In this document: in pieces, positions 1 to 9,497 of the stretch
Layout of the letters: each line of letters begins with the position of its first letter
Position numbering within the stretch: position 1 is the first letter of the stretch
Assembly (NCBI GenBank): GCA_030055615.1
Contig: JASFYN010000002.1
Span: 251,245 to 315,244 of the forward strand
DNA from: Methanothermobacter sp.
Lineage (GTDB): Archaea; Methanobacteriota; Methanobacteria; Methanobacteriales; DSM-23052
Length of the DNA stretch: 64,000 nt
Reading direction: 5' to 3'
Notes under the pieces: model-generated
What the model saw: the letters and a program-made list of their open reading frames with translations, nothing else
The model's database searches: none
What the model was told of the DNA's origin: nothing
Program-made: the position numbers and the translations under genes

Positions 1-1
1 T

Positions 2-181
2 CCTCTTGCTATTTCAGATGAATATGGTATCCTAGTAGATAACTTGGATTATAGTGGCTATTGGAAAGTTTTAGATATTCTTATGAAGTTATCAGAGAAT
101 AATAAAACTATTAGTGATGCTGATATGATGGACTTTTGGGTATGGGTAATTGGAGTGATGGTACACCCATTAAAAAAATGA
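2..181 (+). CDS. C-terminal fragment of an unidentified protein (cut by window edge)
   Basis: An open frame enters from the left edge and runs 59 codons to a TGA at 179-181, ending in MVHPLKK. Composition is mixed and soluble-looking, with two Trp in a short WVW segment. The start lies outside the window and I do not recognise a family. Because the flanking kilobases contain decayed genes, this could also be a remnant rather than the end of an intact gene. Confidence 0.4.
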   Translation, partial: PLAISDEYGILVDNLDYSGYWKVLDILMKLSENNKTISDADMMDFWVWVIGVMVHPLKK

Positions 182-328
182 AGATCATGAGCTAAAATAT
201 GTAAGCCTAATACACTTCTTATCAAAAAAAAGATTATTTTTTCATGAACTCATATATTAGATGAATTGGTGGAAAGTACCGTAGGTTCACCCAACAGTTC
301 TGGTTGGGGAATCGCTAAGGTGTGCTTT

Positions 329-601
329 ATGGTATCTTTTAGTAGGATTAAGGTTAATGTGAAGAGGAGCATGGAATTAGCAAAGGCTTTGAAAGAAGAT
401 GAACGGGTTCCCAGAGTTTCTAAGATTCTTTTAGCTGTTGCTTTGGGATACTTTTTTCTCCCAATAGATCTCATACCTGATTTTATCCCAGTGCTGGGCC
501 AATTGGATGATTTGATAATAGTTCCTTTGTTAGTGTTTTTAGCGATAAAGTTTATTCCAAGAGAAGTTTTCTTGGAACATTATAAAGAAATCTTCAAATA
601 A
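329..601 (+). CDS. DUF1232 (YkvA-like) small membrane protein
   Basis: A protein of about 90 aa with the DUF1232 signature: a membrane segment followed by LPIDLIPDFIPVLGQLDD, then a second hydrophobic stretch (LIIVPLLVFLAIKFIP). The family is widespread and small; its function is not settled. I chose ATG 329 because AAGGTG lies 6 nt upstream; a TTG at 266 would add 21 residues of unlikely composition. The N-terminal basic stretch VNVKRSMELAKALKEDERVP precedes the membrane part, as is usual in the family. It stands alone; the next intact gene is over 1 kb away. Confidence 0.75.
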   Translation: MVSFSRIKVNVKRSMELAKALKEDERVPRVSKILLAVALGYFFLPIDLIPDFIPVLGQLDDLIIVPLLVFLAIKFIPREVFLEHYKEIFK

Positions 602-1766
602 AATAGAGTGTCTTTTTTTTTGAACTCCTGACTATTAGGTTTCCCATTTTGTAAATAAAAAGTTGGCTGGGAAGTAACCCTAATGTTATACTAATTTTGC
701 ACCATCAAGGCAGTCACATTATCTCTGAGGGGAATATAGCACAATAGGGGCTGTCTACTTTCAAAAAAAATGTTTATAGTATGTGTGAATCTTTACATGA
801 AAAAATGATATTATAGAGAAAATTTTTTTGGATAATATTGGCTTGGGGGGTTTTGATGGGTTATATTAAAGGTGAAAGTATTGGGGGGCCTATTTCAAGG
901 CTTACAAGGCAATATTAGATGCTAAATCACCCCCAGTAGTACTTGATGGTTCATATTTCGCGGCCGATTTTGAATAATTCAATGAAAATTCTTCTTTGGA
1001 TGTTACTGATTGGCTTAAAGTTACAAACGTGGAAAAAAAGAATATATGAAGCTCTCAACAACTTCAAATTTTCTAAAAAAGATGAATGGGCCGGCAGCTG
1101 CTCAAGCAAGGACTAAATAAACAATAGAATAAAAGAACTCTTAAACGAGGAAGGCTACTATAAAAAGAGCCTAACAGAAGAATTTTTTTTCTTCGACCAA
1201 CTCAAGGAAATAGAAAAAAGGTTATCTGCGGGATAAAAATGGCAATGCATGGAGGCCCAACAAACGCACTAGTATGCATATTATTCTCACCAACGGACTT
1301 AAAAGCTGCATGCAGACCATCCCCATGGGCAGAAAGAGTAAGATGCCTAATCCAGATCGATTTAAAAAATAGACATCGAAACTAATGGCAGTTTTCAAGA
1401 GCCAATTTTTGATACGAAGGTACATGGAAACTTCATCGCACCGACATAGTACTCTATAAAATGTGTCAGACAACTTTGATATAAAACGAAGGTTGTTTGT
1501 ATCCACAGCTAATAAAGTAACATTTGATGGCCATAAAGATGATCTTTTATAAACATTTAAGGGCAAATATTGGAGGACATATCACTCATCAGCAAGCATT
1601 AGATATATAAGTTTAAAACATCCCCCCAAGGAATCCGTTAGGAATTAATTTGTAGAAATAATCTCAAAAGGAAAAAATAACATGATAGCACAATAAACTT
1701 AAAAAAATCCTAATAATCATTCAAAAATTAACCTAACCCCCCCAGACAAAGCACAAAATAAAAACC
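602..1766. other. 1.2-kb stretch with no intact gene
   Basis: No convincing intact reading frame. The segment around 888-1236 reads as broken coding sequence (listed separately). The rest is A+T-rich with several homopolymer runs. A 114-codon minus-strand frame at 1222-1566 is Cys/Leu-rich and is probably chance. The region just before 1767 is the 3' flank of the HEAT-repeat gene. Confidence 0.6.
888..1236 (+). pseudogene. Remnant of an unidentified gene, nonsense and frameshifted
   Basis: One frame (888-1049) reads AYFKAYKAILDAKSPP..., passes a TAA at 975 and continues FNENSSLDVTDWLKVTNVEK. A one-base shift near 1045 then gives YEALNNFKFSKKDEW, a TAA at 1114, and INNRIKELLNEEGYYKKSL through to a TAA at 1234. 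The composition (Glu/Lys/Leu, amphipathic) looks like real protein in both frames, so the simplest reading is a decayed gene with two stops and a small indel. The family is not recognised. Confidence 0.4.
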
Positions 1767-3398
1767 CTACCAAACACCCAACTCCTCAAGGGCCAAGGCC
1801 GCTGCCCGGCGAACATGCCACTTTTGGTCCTTTAACGCCCGTATTAAAGGCTCTACTGCACGAGAATCACCTATCTCTCCAAGTGCCAAAGCTGCTTCCC
1901 TGCGAACATGCCACTTTTGGTCCTTTAATGCCCGTATTAAAGGCTCTACTGCACGAGAATCACCTATCAGTCCAAGAGCCAAAACTGCTGCCCGGCTAAC
2001 ATTCTCATTTTGGTCTTTTAATGCCTGTATTAGAGGTTCTACTGCACGAGAATCACCTATCTCTCCAAGTGCCAAAGCTGCTTCCCTGCGAACATGCCAC
2101 TTTTGGTCCTTTAACGCCCGTATTAAAGGCTCTACTGCACGAGAATCACCTATCAGTCCAAGGGCTAGGGCTACTGCCCAGCGAACATTCTCATTTTGGT
2201 CTCTTAGTGCCTGTATTAGCGGTTCTACTGCACGAAAATCACCTATATATCCAAGTGCCAAAGCTGCTACACTGCGAACATCCTTGTCCGGGTCTTTTAA
2301 TGCCTGTATTAGAGGTTCTACTGCACGAGAATCACCTATCAGTCCAAGAGCCCAAGCTGCTGCCCGGCTAACATTCTCATTTTGGTCTCTTAATGCCTGT
2401 ATTAGAGGTTCTACTGCACGAGAATCACCTATCTCTCCAAGTGCCAAAGCTGCTTCCCTGCGAACATCCTTATCTGGGTCCCTTAATGCCCACATTAACG
2501 GTTTTACCGCACGAAAATCACCTATATATCCAAGGGCCCGGGCTGCTACACTGCGAACATCCTTATCTGGGTCCCTTAATGCCCACATTAACGGTTCTAC
2601 TGCACGAGAATCACCTATCTCCCCGAAAGCCCGGGCTACAGGCTCATCTATATATCCAAGGGCCCGGGCTGCTTCCTCGCGAACATGCCATTGTGGGTCT
2701 TTTAATGCCTGTATTAGCGGTTCTACTGCACGAGAATCACCTATCAGTCCAAGAGCCCGGGCTGCTGCCCAGCGAACATTCTCATTTTGGTCTCTTAGTG
2801 CCTGTATTAGAGGTTCTACTGCACGAGAATCACCTATCTCTCCAAGTGCCAAGGCCGCTGCCCGGCGAATATCCTTGTCCGGGTCTTTTAATGCCCGTAT
2901 TAACGGTTCTACTGCAGGCTCACCTATCTCTCCAAGTGCCAAGGCCGCTGCCCGGCTAACATTCTCGTTTTGGTCTCTTAGTGCCTGTATTAGAGGTTCT
3001 ACTGCACGAGAATCACCTATCTCTCCAAGGGCTCGGGCTGCTACACTGCGAACATGCGATTGTGGGTCTTTTAATGCCCGTATTAACGGTTCTACTGCAG
3101 GCTCACCTATCTCTCCAAAGGCCAATGCTGCTCCCCGACGAACATACGCATCTGGGTCTTTTAATGCCTGTATTAGAGGTTCTACTGCAGGCTCACCTAT
3201 CTCTCCAAAGGCTCGGGCTGCTGCCCAGCGAACATGCGATTGTGGGTCTTTTAATGCCCGTATTAACGGTTCTACTGCAGGCTCACCTATCTCTCCAAAG
3301 GCCAATGCTGCTCCCCGACGAACATACGCATCTGGGTCTTTTGGTTCTTTTATTAGCTTTTTTATTTTTTGGCTGAAAAGGCGGTCTAGTAGTCCCAT
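1767..3398 (-). CDS. HEAT-like (PBS-lyase type) repeat protein
   Basis: A 543-aa protein made almost wholly of 17-18 tandem HEAT-like units. The usual unit is 31 aa ([20 protein letters not shown] followed by IQALKD); some are 29 aa with EP replacing DSR. Each unit would form a helix pair in a solenoid used for protein binding. The N-terminus ([19 protein letters not shown]) is a short cap and the C-terminus ends in EELGVW. One unit near residue 255 is truncated ([17 protein letters not shown]), so two repeats were joined by an internal deletion. Units 1 and 3 are identical in protein. ATG 3398 has AGGGGA about 7 nt upstream. The artificial alphaRep scaffolds were derived from this family in M. 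thermautotrophicus. The binding partner is unknown. Confidence 0.85.
   Translation of the reverse strand: MGLLDRLFSQKIKKLIKEPKDPDAYVRRGAALAFGEIGEPAVEPLIRALKDPQSHVRWAAARAFGEIGEPAVEPLIQALKDPDAYVRRGAALAFGEIGEPAVEPLIRALKDPQSHVRSVAARALGEIGDSRAVEPLIQALRDQNENVSRAAALALGEIGEPAVEPLIRALKDPDKDIRRAAALALGEIGDSRAVEPLIQALRDQNENVRWAAARALGLIGDSRAVEPLIQALKDPQWHVREEAARALGYIDEPVARAFGEIGDSRAVEPLMWALRDPDKDVRSVAARALGYIGDFRAVKPLMWALRDPDKDVRREAALALGEIGDSRAVEPLIQALRDQNENVSRAAAWALGLIGDSRAVEPLIQALKDPDKDVRSVAALALGYIGDFRAVEPLIQALRDQNENVRWAVALALGLIGDSRAVEPLIRALKDQKWHVRREAALALGEIGDSRAVEPLIQALKDQNENVSRAAVLALGLIGDSRAVEPLIRALKDQKWHVRREAALALGEIGDSRAVEPLIRALKDQKWHVRRAAALALEELGVW
3048..3342. repeat. Exact 115-bp direct repeat inside the HEAT gene (180-bp period)
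   Basis: Bases 3048-3162 and 3228-3342 are identical over 115 bp. Other units across 1767-3340 repeat at about 93 bp, or about 186 bp for pairs, with only a few changes. This shows recent tandem duplication or gene conversion of HEAT units rather than old divergence. Confidence 0.85.
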
Positions 3399-3924
3399 TT
3401 TGAGTCCCCTTTTTTAGGATTGTATAGAATATTTTTTCATTTGTTATTTTAATCTTTTTTTTATGAGCGCTCTTTTATTCTTTGTTGATGATGATAAGGT
3501 GAAAAACATGAAATTAAGGTAAAACTTTTACTTTCCCAAAGCTTATAAAACCTGTCAAATGAGTACCCTTAATCTTAGAGTATATAATTAGAACAAGTAT
3601 CATTAGGACTCTCATGAGGTGGAATTTTGCTGACACTTACATAATGTGGTATCAGACCAGGAACAATAGGGATGTTAGATAAGCCAAAAAATAAATTAGA
3701 TCGGAACATCTAAAGGAAAGAAAAAACTGTCCTCCCCAGAAAGCTTAAAAATATTATTATCTTTAAGAGCTTATTATAATCCGCGTATTGGAATCAATGA
3801 GAAAGTCCCCCAAATTTCATGCACAAAATAAAAAGAGACCGCTACTTGATAATATAGATGCAAAACTGAAGAATATGATATGTTGAGAAACCTGATATCA
3901 CTCATTCGAGAGATAATGGGTATT
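3399..3924. other. 526-bp intergenic stretch
   Basis: Separates the 5' end of the HEAT gene from the 3' end of the P-type ATPase. It is A+T-rich, with TATA-like segments near 3541-3550 and 3578-3588. The longest sensible frame is under 25 codons. I see no RNA gene or repeat. Confidence 0.5.
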
Positions 3925-5946
3925 TTATTTTTCAATTTTGAGGAATCTGGAATTAATTGCTACGATGATTGTGCTTAGGGCCATTAGCGCCGCTCCTTCT
4001 GCGGGTGTTAAGAGGACTCCGTAGGCGTATAGTACGCCAGCTGCTGCTGGGATTGCGAAGATGTTGTAGCCTGTTCCCCATATTAGGTTTTGGATCATTT
4101 TTCTGTAGGTTGACTTGGCAAGTTTAATTAGGTATAATGCATCAAGTGGGTTGCTTTTTACAAGGATAATGTCTCCGGTTTCGATGGCAACGTCTGTGCC
4201 GGCGCCAATTGCGATACCAACATCTGCTTGGGCGAGTGCGGGCGCATCATTTATACCATCACCTGTCATGGCCACGGTTAATCCCTTAGATTGGATTTCC
4301 TTTACTTTTTCGGCTTTTTCTTGTGGTAGAACTTCTGCGAAATATTCGTCAAGTCCTATTTTGTTTGACACCCATTCTGCAACTTCTTTTTTGTCTCCTG
4401 TTATCATTATGCATTTGATCCCCATTGATTTAAATTTTGAAACTGCTTCCTTTGATTCGGGTCTTATGATGTCTGCTAGGGCGATTGCACCTTTTAGATC
4501 TTCGTTGATAATTACAAAGACGATGGTTTTTCCTTGTGATGAAAGTTTTTCCACTTTCTCGTTATTAAATGAGATGTTGAGTTCTCTTAGATATCCTGGA
4601 CTTACAATTTCGACTTTTTTTCCATTTATGTTGCCTTGTATGCCTTTTCCTGGGATTGCCTGGAAATCTTCTACAGGGAAAGTTTCTTTTGCAGCTGATA
4701 CGATTCCCTTTGCAATAGGATGTTCAGAGTATTTTTCGAGGGATGCGGCATATTTTAAAATTTCATCTTTATCATATTCATCGTTTAGAGCGAGGATATC
4801 AGTTATGCCAAATTTTCCCTCGGTTAGGGTGCCTGTTTTATCGAAAATTATGGCATCAACGTTTCGTGTATTTTCGAATGCTACACGATCCCGTATTAAT
4901 AATCCATTACTTGCCGCTAGAGCTGTAGATACTGCGACAACTAGGGGAACTGCGAGTCCAAGGGCATGGGGACAACTAATAACCATAACGGTTACGGCTC
5001 TTTCCAGTGCAAAATTAAGAGTTTGATGGGTCAAGCCTAACCATACTGAAAAGGTTATAAGAGCGCCTGTAAGGGATAGTATTGTGAGCCAGAGTGCAAA
5101 ACGGTTTGCTATGTCCTGGGTTTTTGACTTGCTTGCCTGTACTTCTTCAACAAGATTTATAATTTGGGAAAGGAATGAATCCTTGCCAGTCTTTTTTATT
5201 TCTACTGTGATGGATCCATCGCCATTTATTGAACCGCCTATAACCTCATCGCATTCTTTCTTGAAAACGGGCTTTGATTCTCCTGTGAGCATGGATTCAT
5301 CAATGGAAGTGCTTCCATTTACAATTTCCCCATCTACAGGGATTTTTTCTCCGGGTTTCACTATAACTTGGTCTCCCACACTTAATTCATCCAATGAAAC
5401 TTCCATTATTTTTCCACTGGGCATTAATTTATGGGCACTTGATGGCATGAGTTTTGCAAGTTCTTCAAGTGCACTGGAAGCTCCAAGAACAGATTTCATT
5501 TCAATCCAGTGTCCTATAAGCATGATATCTATAAGAGTAACCAGCTCCATGAAAAATTCGCTTCCACCAAGTCCAAAAACAATTGCACTACTGTAAATAT
5601 ACGCGCTTGTAATCGCCACACTGATTAATGTATCCATTCCCGGAGTCCGTGATTTAAGTTCATTGTAAATACCCTTAAAAAATGGATATCCACCATAAAA
5701 GTAAACAAATGATGATAATATGAAAACCACATATAAATCACCAGGAAATCTGATAAACTCAAGTCCAAAAATTTCCTGAATTAAAGGCGATAAAAGTAGA
5801 ATAGGAACCGTTATAATTATACATACTATAAATCTCCTCTTTAAGTCCTCAATCATGCCAGCATGAACATGCTTCCTTTCCATTTTATGCTTTTTATGAT
5901 GCATTTCATGTTTAATCCTAACCCCAAAGTGAGTTGGAAGTAACAT
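3925..5946 (-). CDS. copB: CopB-type copper/silver-translocating P1B ATPase
   Basis: A 673-aa heavy-metal P-type ATPase. The N-terminus is His/Met-rich (HEMHHKKHKMERKHVH, residues 13-28) and lacks the CxxC metal-binding domain of CopA. The key motifs are TGES at 221-224, CPH at 325-327 in the sixth membrane helix, DKTGT at 369-373 (Asp369 is phosphorylated), the SEHP motif near 407-410 and GDGIND at 562-567. CPH instead of CPC, together with the His-rich tail, marks the P1B-3 (CopB) class, which exports Cu or Ag from the cytoplasm. The length is normal. The ATG at 5946 lacks a clear ribosome-binding site and Met15 (5904) is an alternative start. The gene is monocistronic. Metal specificity is inferred from the class. 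Confidence 0.88.
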   Translation of the reverse strand: MLLPTHFGVRIKHEMHHKKHKMERKHVHAGMIEDLKRRFIVCIIITVPILLLSPLIQEIFGLEFIRFPGDLYVVFILSSFVYFYGGYPFFKGIYNELKSRTPGMDTLISVAITSAYIYSSAIVFGLGGSEFFMELVTLIDIMLIGHWIEMKSVLGASSALEELAKLMPSSAHKLMPSGKIMEVSLDELSVGDQVIVKPGEKIPVDGEIVNGSTSIDESMLTGESKPVFKKECDEVIGGSINGDGSITVEIKKTGKDSFLSQIINLVEEVQASKSKTQDIANRFALWLTILSLTGALITFSVWLGLTHQTLNFALERAVTVMVISCPHALGLAVPLVVAVSTALAASNGLLIRDRVAFENTRNVDAIIFDKTGTLTEGKFGITDILALNDEYDKDEILKYAASLEKYSEHPIAKGIVSAAKETFPVEDFQAIPGKGIQGNINGKKVEIVSPGYLRELNISFNNEKVEKLSSQGKTIVFVIINEDLKGAIALADIIRPESKEAVSKFKSMGIKCIMITGDKKEVAEWVSNKIGLDEYFAEVLPQEKAEKVKEIQSKGLTVAMTGDGINDAPALAQADVGIAIGAGTDVAIETGDIILVKSNPLDALYLIKLAKSTYRKMIQNLIWGTGYNIFAIPAAAGVLYAYGVLLTPAEGAALMALSTIIVAINSRFLKIEK

Positions 5947-6155
5947 GTTGGATTTGCCATTATTTTAATTGTAACTAATATTATAGAATATTATAACTGA
6001 AAACCATATTTTTTGGGATCCAAAAAAAAGTTTGGTAACGGATAATTTTAATATGATTTTTGGTAAATAGCATTCATCTCGTATTTCATAATTTATATCC
6101 ATTATTTTGTTCCAAAATCATCAAAAATTAGTGGAAAAGTGAAACTTATAATATT

Positions 6156-6764
6156 TTAAGGTTCATTTTCTTCCAATATCCTTTTGAGCTCTTCCACGAT
6201 GATTTTAGCCTGTTCTATGAGTGGCAGAGCCCTCTGCGGGGCCAATTCTATAAATTTTTCGAAACATTCTATGGCTTCTTGGTATTTTCCTATGAGCCTT
6301 AGGGCGGATCCTTTACCGGCCCATGCTTCGGAATTTTTCGGGTTTATCTTTAAGGCTTGGTTGAAACATTCTATTGCTTCCGGGTGTCTTTCAAGGCAGA
6401 AGAGGGCGGTTCCTTTGTTGGTCCATGTTCTGCTACTTTCAGGTCTTAATTTTAGGGCTTTGTCGAAGCATTCTATGGCCTCATTGTATCTTCTGAGGGC
6501 TCCGAGTGTAACTCCCATGTTAGACCATGCTTTAGCATTGTCTGGTTTCAGTTCTAAAGCTTTTTCGAAGCATTGTATTGCTTCTATGTGTTTTCCCATG
6601 TCTGATAATACGACTCCTTTGTTATCCCATATTCTTGTATTTTCTGGGTCTGCTTCAAGGGCTTTATCATAATAGAAAAGGGCTTCTTCGTATTTGTTTT
6701 CTATTAGAAGATGGTTAGCTTTTTTAAACCATTTTTTGGCCTTTGGATCTTTAAAGTCGTTCAT
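6156..6764 (-). CDS. Tetratricopeptide repeat protein
   Basis: A 202-aa protein with five consecutive TPR units of 34 aa spanning about residues 9-180, each with the AW.NKG..L...G...EAI.CF.KALE..P pattern, followed by a short helical tail (IEQAKIIVEELKRILEENEP). There is no signal peptide or membrane segment, so it is a cytoplasmic protein-protein interaction scaffold. TPR proteins of this kind are numerous in Methanobacteriales and partners are mostly unknown. It starts at ATG 6764 behind a weak GTGA. It stands between the copper ATPase promoter region and a divergent membrane-protein pair, with no operon partner. Confidence 0.85.
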   Translation of the reverse strand: MNDFKDPKAKKWFKKANHLLIENKYEEALFYYDKALEADPENTRIWDNKGVVLSDMGKHIEAIQCFEKALELKPDNAKAWSNMGVTLGALRRYNEAIECFDKALKLRPESSRTWTNKGTALFCLERHPEAIECFNQALKINPKNSEAWAGKGSALRLIGKYQEAIECFEKFIELAPQRALPLIEQAKIIVEELKRILEENEP

Positions 6765-6963
6765 CTTTTCACTAAATTTGTAGTATTCAGGGGGACAATA
6801 TTTTTCTCTTTTTAGTTATTATTCTAATAAATCATATTCTTATAATCTTTGATTTTGTTTCATGCTATGAGTACCTTATTTTAAAGTTTTTCTTATTGAA
6901 GGGGAATATTTTATTTGGTAGCGGGACTCTAATATTGATAATAGAATTATGGTGGGTGATCGT

Positions 6964-7248
6964 ATGATCCCTTATGGGCCTGAATTTCGGCTTGCTCAAT
7001 TTATATCCACGGTTATAACTGGTTTAAGTCTTGTTTATATGATAAGGGTCTCATTGCATGATAGAAAATGGGTTAATATGACCCTTGCGGTTTTCATGTT
7101 GTTTATATCAACTATCATGGGTTTTATGAGGGAATTTTTATTTTTCAACCTTTTCAGAACAATTGAATGGACTTTCATTGTATTTGCAACTTTCTTGTTC
7201 TTTTATGCTACTTTCAAGTCAAATAGGAAACTGGAGGCTAATCTATGA
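6964..7248 (+). CDS. Small three-helix membrane protein, first of a coupled pair
   Basis: About 94 aa with three hydrophobic segments (roughly residues 11-29, 39-56 and 67-86), each flanked by basic residues (RVSLHDRKW, KSNRKLEANL). I chose ATG 6964 because GGTGAT lies 4 nt upstream; ATG 6949 has no ribosome-binding site. The stop codon overlaps the next start as ATGA, so the two products are probably made together and may form a heteromer. I do not recognise a family. The size and spacing resemble membrane sensor or input modules without their output domain, but that is only an impression. Confidence 0.55.
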   Translation: MIPYGPEFRLAQFISTVITGLSLVYMIRVSLHDRKWVNMTLAVFMLFISTIMGFMREFLFFNLFRTIEWTFIVFATFLFFYATFKSNRKLEANL

Positions 7249-7526
7249 TAATATTAATACTTAAATTTATTGCGCTCGTCTTCATGGCCCTTGCAAGCAT
7301 AATAGCAATAAAAAATTATATGTTAACAAAATTTGCCTCAGGCATCTGGGGCCTTATATCTATTAGTTTTTTAACTGGGACCATATTATTATTTGTAAGA
7401 TTCATAAAGGAGTTCATACCTTTAGTTGAGCTCGAAGTTGTGAAGATATGTCTTCTCCCAGTAATGATGGCTTTTATATTCGCAGCATCATTTGAACTTG
7501 AAAGAAACATCCTAAAACCAGTCTAA
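7245..7526 (+). CDS. Small three-helix membrane protein, second of a coupled pair
   Basis: A 93-aa protein with hydrophobic segments near residues 3-22, 33-52 and 64-83, ending ELERNILKPV. The ATG at 7245 overlaps the upstream stop by 4 nt, implying translational coupling. It shares overall layout with the upstream protein (three helices, an acidic/basic loop before helix 3, a basic tail), so the pair may derive from an old duplication, although residue identity is low. The family is not recognised. A T-rich stretch follows the stop. Confidence 0.55.
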   Translation: MIILILKFIALVFMALASIIAIKNYMLTKFASGIWGLISISFLTGTILLFVRFIKEFIPLVELEVVKICLLPVMMAFIFAASFELERNILKPV

Positions 7527-7692
7527 ACTTTTTTAATGAAATTCTAAAAAGCTGGGGGAAAGTTAATATCAACCTTTATCATAAAAAAGTAAAAAATCTA
7601 ATCCATATGGTAGGATCAGAATTTGGGCACTATTGTTTTAGTTTATCATCTTCAGGGGGTTCAGGTTTAAAATCCTTGGTTCCGCTCGACTT

Positions 7693-7716
7693 GGGGGTTA
7701 AGCTCAGCTTACCCCC
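7693..7716 (-). terminator. Hairpin directly after the tspO stop
   Basis: An inverted repeat, GGGGGTTAAGC / GCTTACCCCC around a TCA loop with one bulged base, abuts the tspO stop codon (7717-7719). It is strong for such an A+T-rich region. It may act as a transcription terminator or 3'-end stabiliser for tspO, or serve the convergent pair at 6964-7526. The assignment is by position and structure only. Confidence 0.4.
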
Positions 7717-8202
7717 TTATACATTTAGGATGTATACTGCGTAGTTTAGTACTGCTGCTATGGTCACCCATGTGATGTATGGTATGAGGATTATAGCCGC
7801 TGGTTTAAATATCCGGTAGAATACGATTATTGTCAGAAGTATCATTATCCAAAATGGTGCTATTATGATGAGAGCTCCTAGGATAGATTTAAAAGCGAAA
7901 AACACCACCGACCATAAAATGTTTAATATAAGCTGTAGACCGAATATCCCCAAGGCAATTTTAACTTCTTTTTCATAGAATCCTTCACGCCACACTAGAA
8001 AAGCTGCTATACCCATTAGTATGTAGAGTGTAGTCCAGATCGGCGCGAATAGCCAGTTTGGCGGGGTCCAAGCCGGTTTTGTTAGGGAAGCATACCATGT
8101 GGGTATAGATTGTATTGTGGCAAGCGAACCTAAAAAACCCGCGATTAAACATATTAATATTGAAATGACTAACTTTAAGACTTCTACGAGCTTTAGGTTC
8201 AT
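7717..8202 (-). CDS. tspO: TspO/MBR family membrane protein
   Basis: A 161-aa integral membrane protein with five predicted helices. It has the family hallmarks: the aromatic-rich WYASLTKPAWTPPNWLFAPIW segment after helix 1 (split across residues about 35-56), LYILMGIAAFLVW for helix 2, and ILNILWSVVFF for helix 3. TspO proteins bind tetrapyrroles and cholesterol-like ligands and modulate porphyrin-linked stress responses in bacteria; the archaeal role is unclear. It begins at ATG 8202 with AGGGA upstream. It lies 18 bp downstream of a TerB-like gene on the same strand and is probably co-transcribed with it. Confidence 0.88.
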   Translation of the reverse strand: MNLKLVEVLKLVISILICLIAGFLGSLATIQSIPTWYASLTKPAWTPPNWLFAPIWTTLYILMGIAAFLVWREGFYEKEVKIALGIFGLQLILNILWSVVFFAFKSILGALIIIAPFWIMILLTIIVFYRIFKPAAIILIPYITWVTIAAVLNYAVYILNV

Positions 8203-8220
8203 TGTAGTTCCCTAGTAAAA

Positions 8221-8646
8221 TTATATTATGCCATCGAGTATCCCCATTACTATCGCTATGGCTTTTCCTTCGTCTTCGACGATTCCCCCAGAGGAACCTG
8301 CAACTCTTATTGCTATTTTTAATAGTATTTTTTTGAAATTTTGGGCTTCTGAATGTTTTATTCTCCCTAACAAATCGGCAACTATCTTAAGGCCCTCCAC
8401 GGGGTTCTTTTCCAGTAATTTCTTGAATTCAGGGTTGTTGTTCAGCATATTAGTGACATGGTCTCTGAAGACTTCATAGGTAAATCCTGAAGAATATTCT
8501 ACCACATTTTTTATCTGATTTGTTACTTCTATCATTTCTTCTAGATCAACTCTACCATCTGCCACGGCTACAACCTCAAAAACCCAAATAGGAGCTGCTT
8601 GCAAAGTTAACCATTCACTTTCAGTAAATTGGTTCCTAAATGCCAC
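8221..8646 (-). CDS. TerB-like helical protein, copy A
   Basis: A 141-aa all-helical protein. The motif EVVAVADGRVDLEEM (residues about 24-38) and the C-terminal EDEGKAIAIVMGILDG resemble the TerB/tellurite-resistance fold, where an acidic ADG loop binds metal. No membrane segment or signal. The start is GTG 8646 with GGGGTG 5 nt upstream. A second gene of identical length and about three-quarters identity lies at 16428-16853. It is probably in an operon with tspO. TerB-domain proteins act in membrane-associated stress and defence complexes; a specific role here is not shown, and the fold assignment is by motif only. Confidence 0.55.
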   Translation of the reverse strand: MAFRNQFTESEWLTLQAAPIWVFEVVAVADGRVDLEEMIEVTNQIKNVVEYSSGFTYEVFRDHVTNMLNNNPEFKKLLEKNPVEGLKIVADLLGRIKHSEAQNFKKILLKIAIRVAGSSGGIVEDEGKAIAIVMGILDGII

Positions 8647-8913
8647 TTTAACACCCCCCCAAAAAAAATATTAAATAATATATGTTTGGAGTTTATTATA
8701 TTTAATTTTTTCTATTTTTCGTCAAAACCTTAAAATGTCAATAAGTATCTATCATTGTATATTCGATTTTAGTGGGTTGCTTAGAATCATGAAAGATCCA
8801 GATTGGCCAAATTATGGCGTAATATTGTGTTGAATGGATTTTTTAAATTAAAAATGATATGAATAGGTCGGATTTTATCATAAATTTTTTAGGGGCCTTT
8901 TATATGTAAAGTC

Positions 8914-9239
8914 ATGAAGGTGTATGTATGGTTGAAATTTAACTTCGTTAAACATTGCTATAACGAAATAAACCCGCCAAGAAATGGAATTTTTAATAAG
9001 CTTGGCGTTTTTCACCATTCGAAAGAATACTTTCAATTATTAGCCATGTCCCAGTTTTTTGTACCCTATTTTCGGTGAACTGGAATGCTCTTGCATGCTT
9101 ATCGGCCGGCTTTTCACGCTTCTGCTTTTTAATTGAAATCATCGGCTGCAGCCGTGGTAGAAGCGTTAAATGGCTTGTCAGACCTTCTTCGACGATTGAC
9201 GATGATGTTATGTTGGAGGCTGTTCACAGTTCTTTTTAG
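8914..9239 (+). pseudogene. Degraded unidentified gene
   Basis: From ATG 8914 a frame reads MKVYVWLKFNFVKHCYNEIN and continues to a TGA at 9076. The same frame goes on (TGMLLHAYRPAFHASAF) to a TAA near 9130. Reading one base over then gives FLIEIIGCSRGRSVKWL and IDDDVMLEAVHSSF before a TAG at 9237. The two segments join if one T is missing from the T-run near 9128. The segments look coding, so this is best read as a dead gene, possibly of mobile-element origin given the setting, but no transposase motif is visible. A TATA-like TTTATATG lies at 8898-8905. Confidence 0.4.
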
Positions 9240-9497
9240 TTTTCTCCCATTTCTTTCTTTTTATAAAGGCTTTGATTTAGGACTCTCCATACAAAAAATT
9301 TTTTATCTTCTCTTTGTGGGATGAAGTAGAAAATAAAACAATAAAGGATGAAGCTCTTTTTTGGATGTTATTATGTGGGGGCACGGTTCCCCAATAACGA
9401 GAAGACACAAACGATGAAAAATTAGGGGAATAAAAAAGTACATTGAAAAAAGATTAACTCCAAGAACACCAAAGATAAGTAAAAAGAGGAAGTTAAG

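Noticed and set aside
1222-1566. 114-codon minus-strand frame
   Set aside because: Cys/Leu/Arg-rich composition without family features, in a degenerate stretch; probably a chance frame.
1767-3340. CRISPR-like direct repeats
   Set aside because: Repeat units are coding, in frame, contiguous and without unique spacers; they are HEAT modules.
2284-3417. 377-codon open frame antisense to the HEAT gene, plus three other long plus-strand frames there
   Set aside because: The repeated DNA keeps antisense frames open automatically; products are Arg/Ser- or Leu/His-rich with no family, while the minus-strand reading is a clear HEAT protein.
8944-9012. Possible small structured RNA (stems TTCGTTA/TAACGAA and CGCCAAG/CTTGGCG, then T5)
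   Set aside because: The same segment reads as 54 sense codons from ATG 8914, so a decayed protein gene explains it better; I would need conservation to call an RNA.
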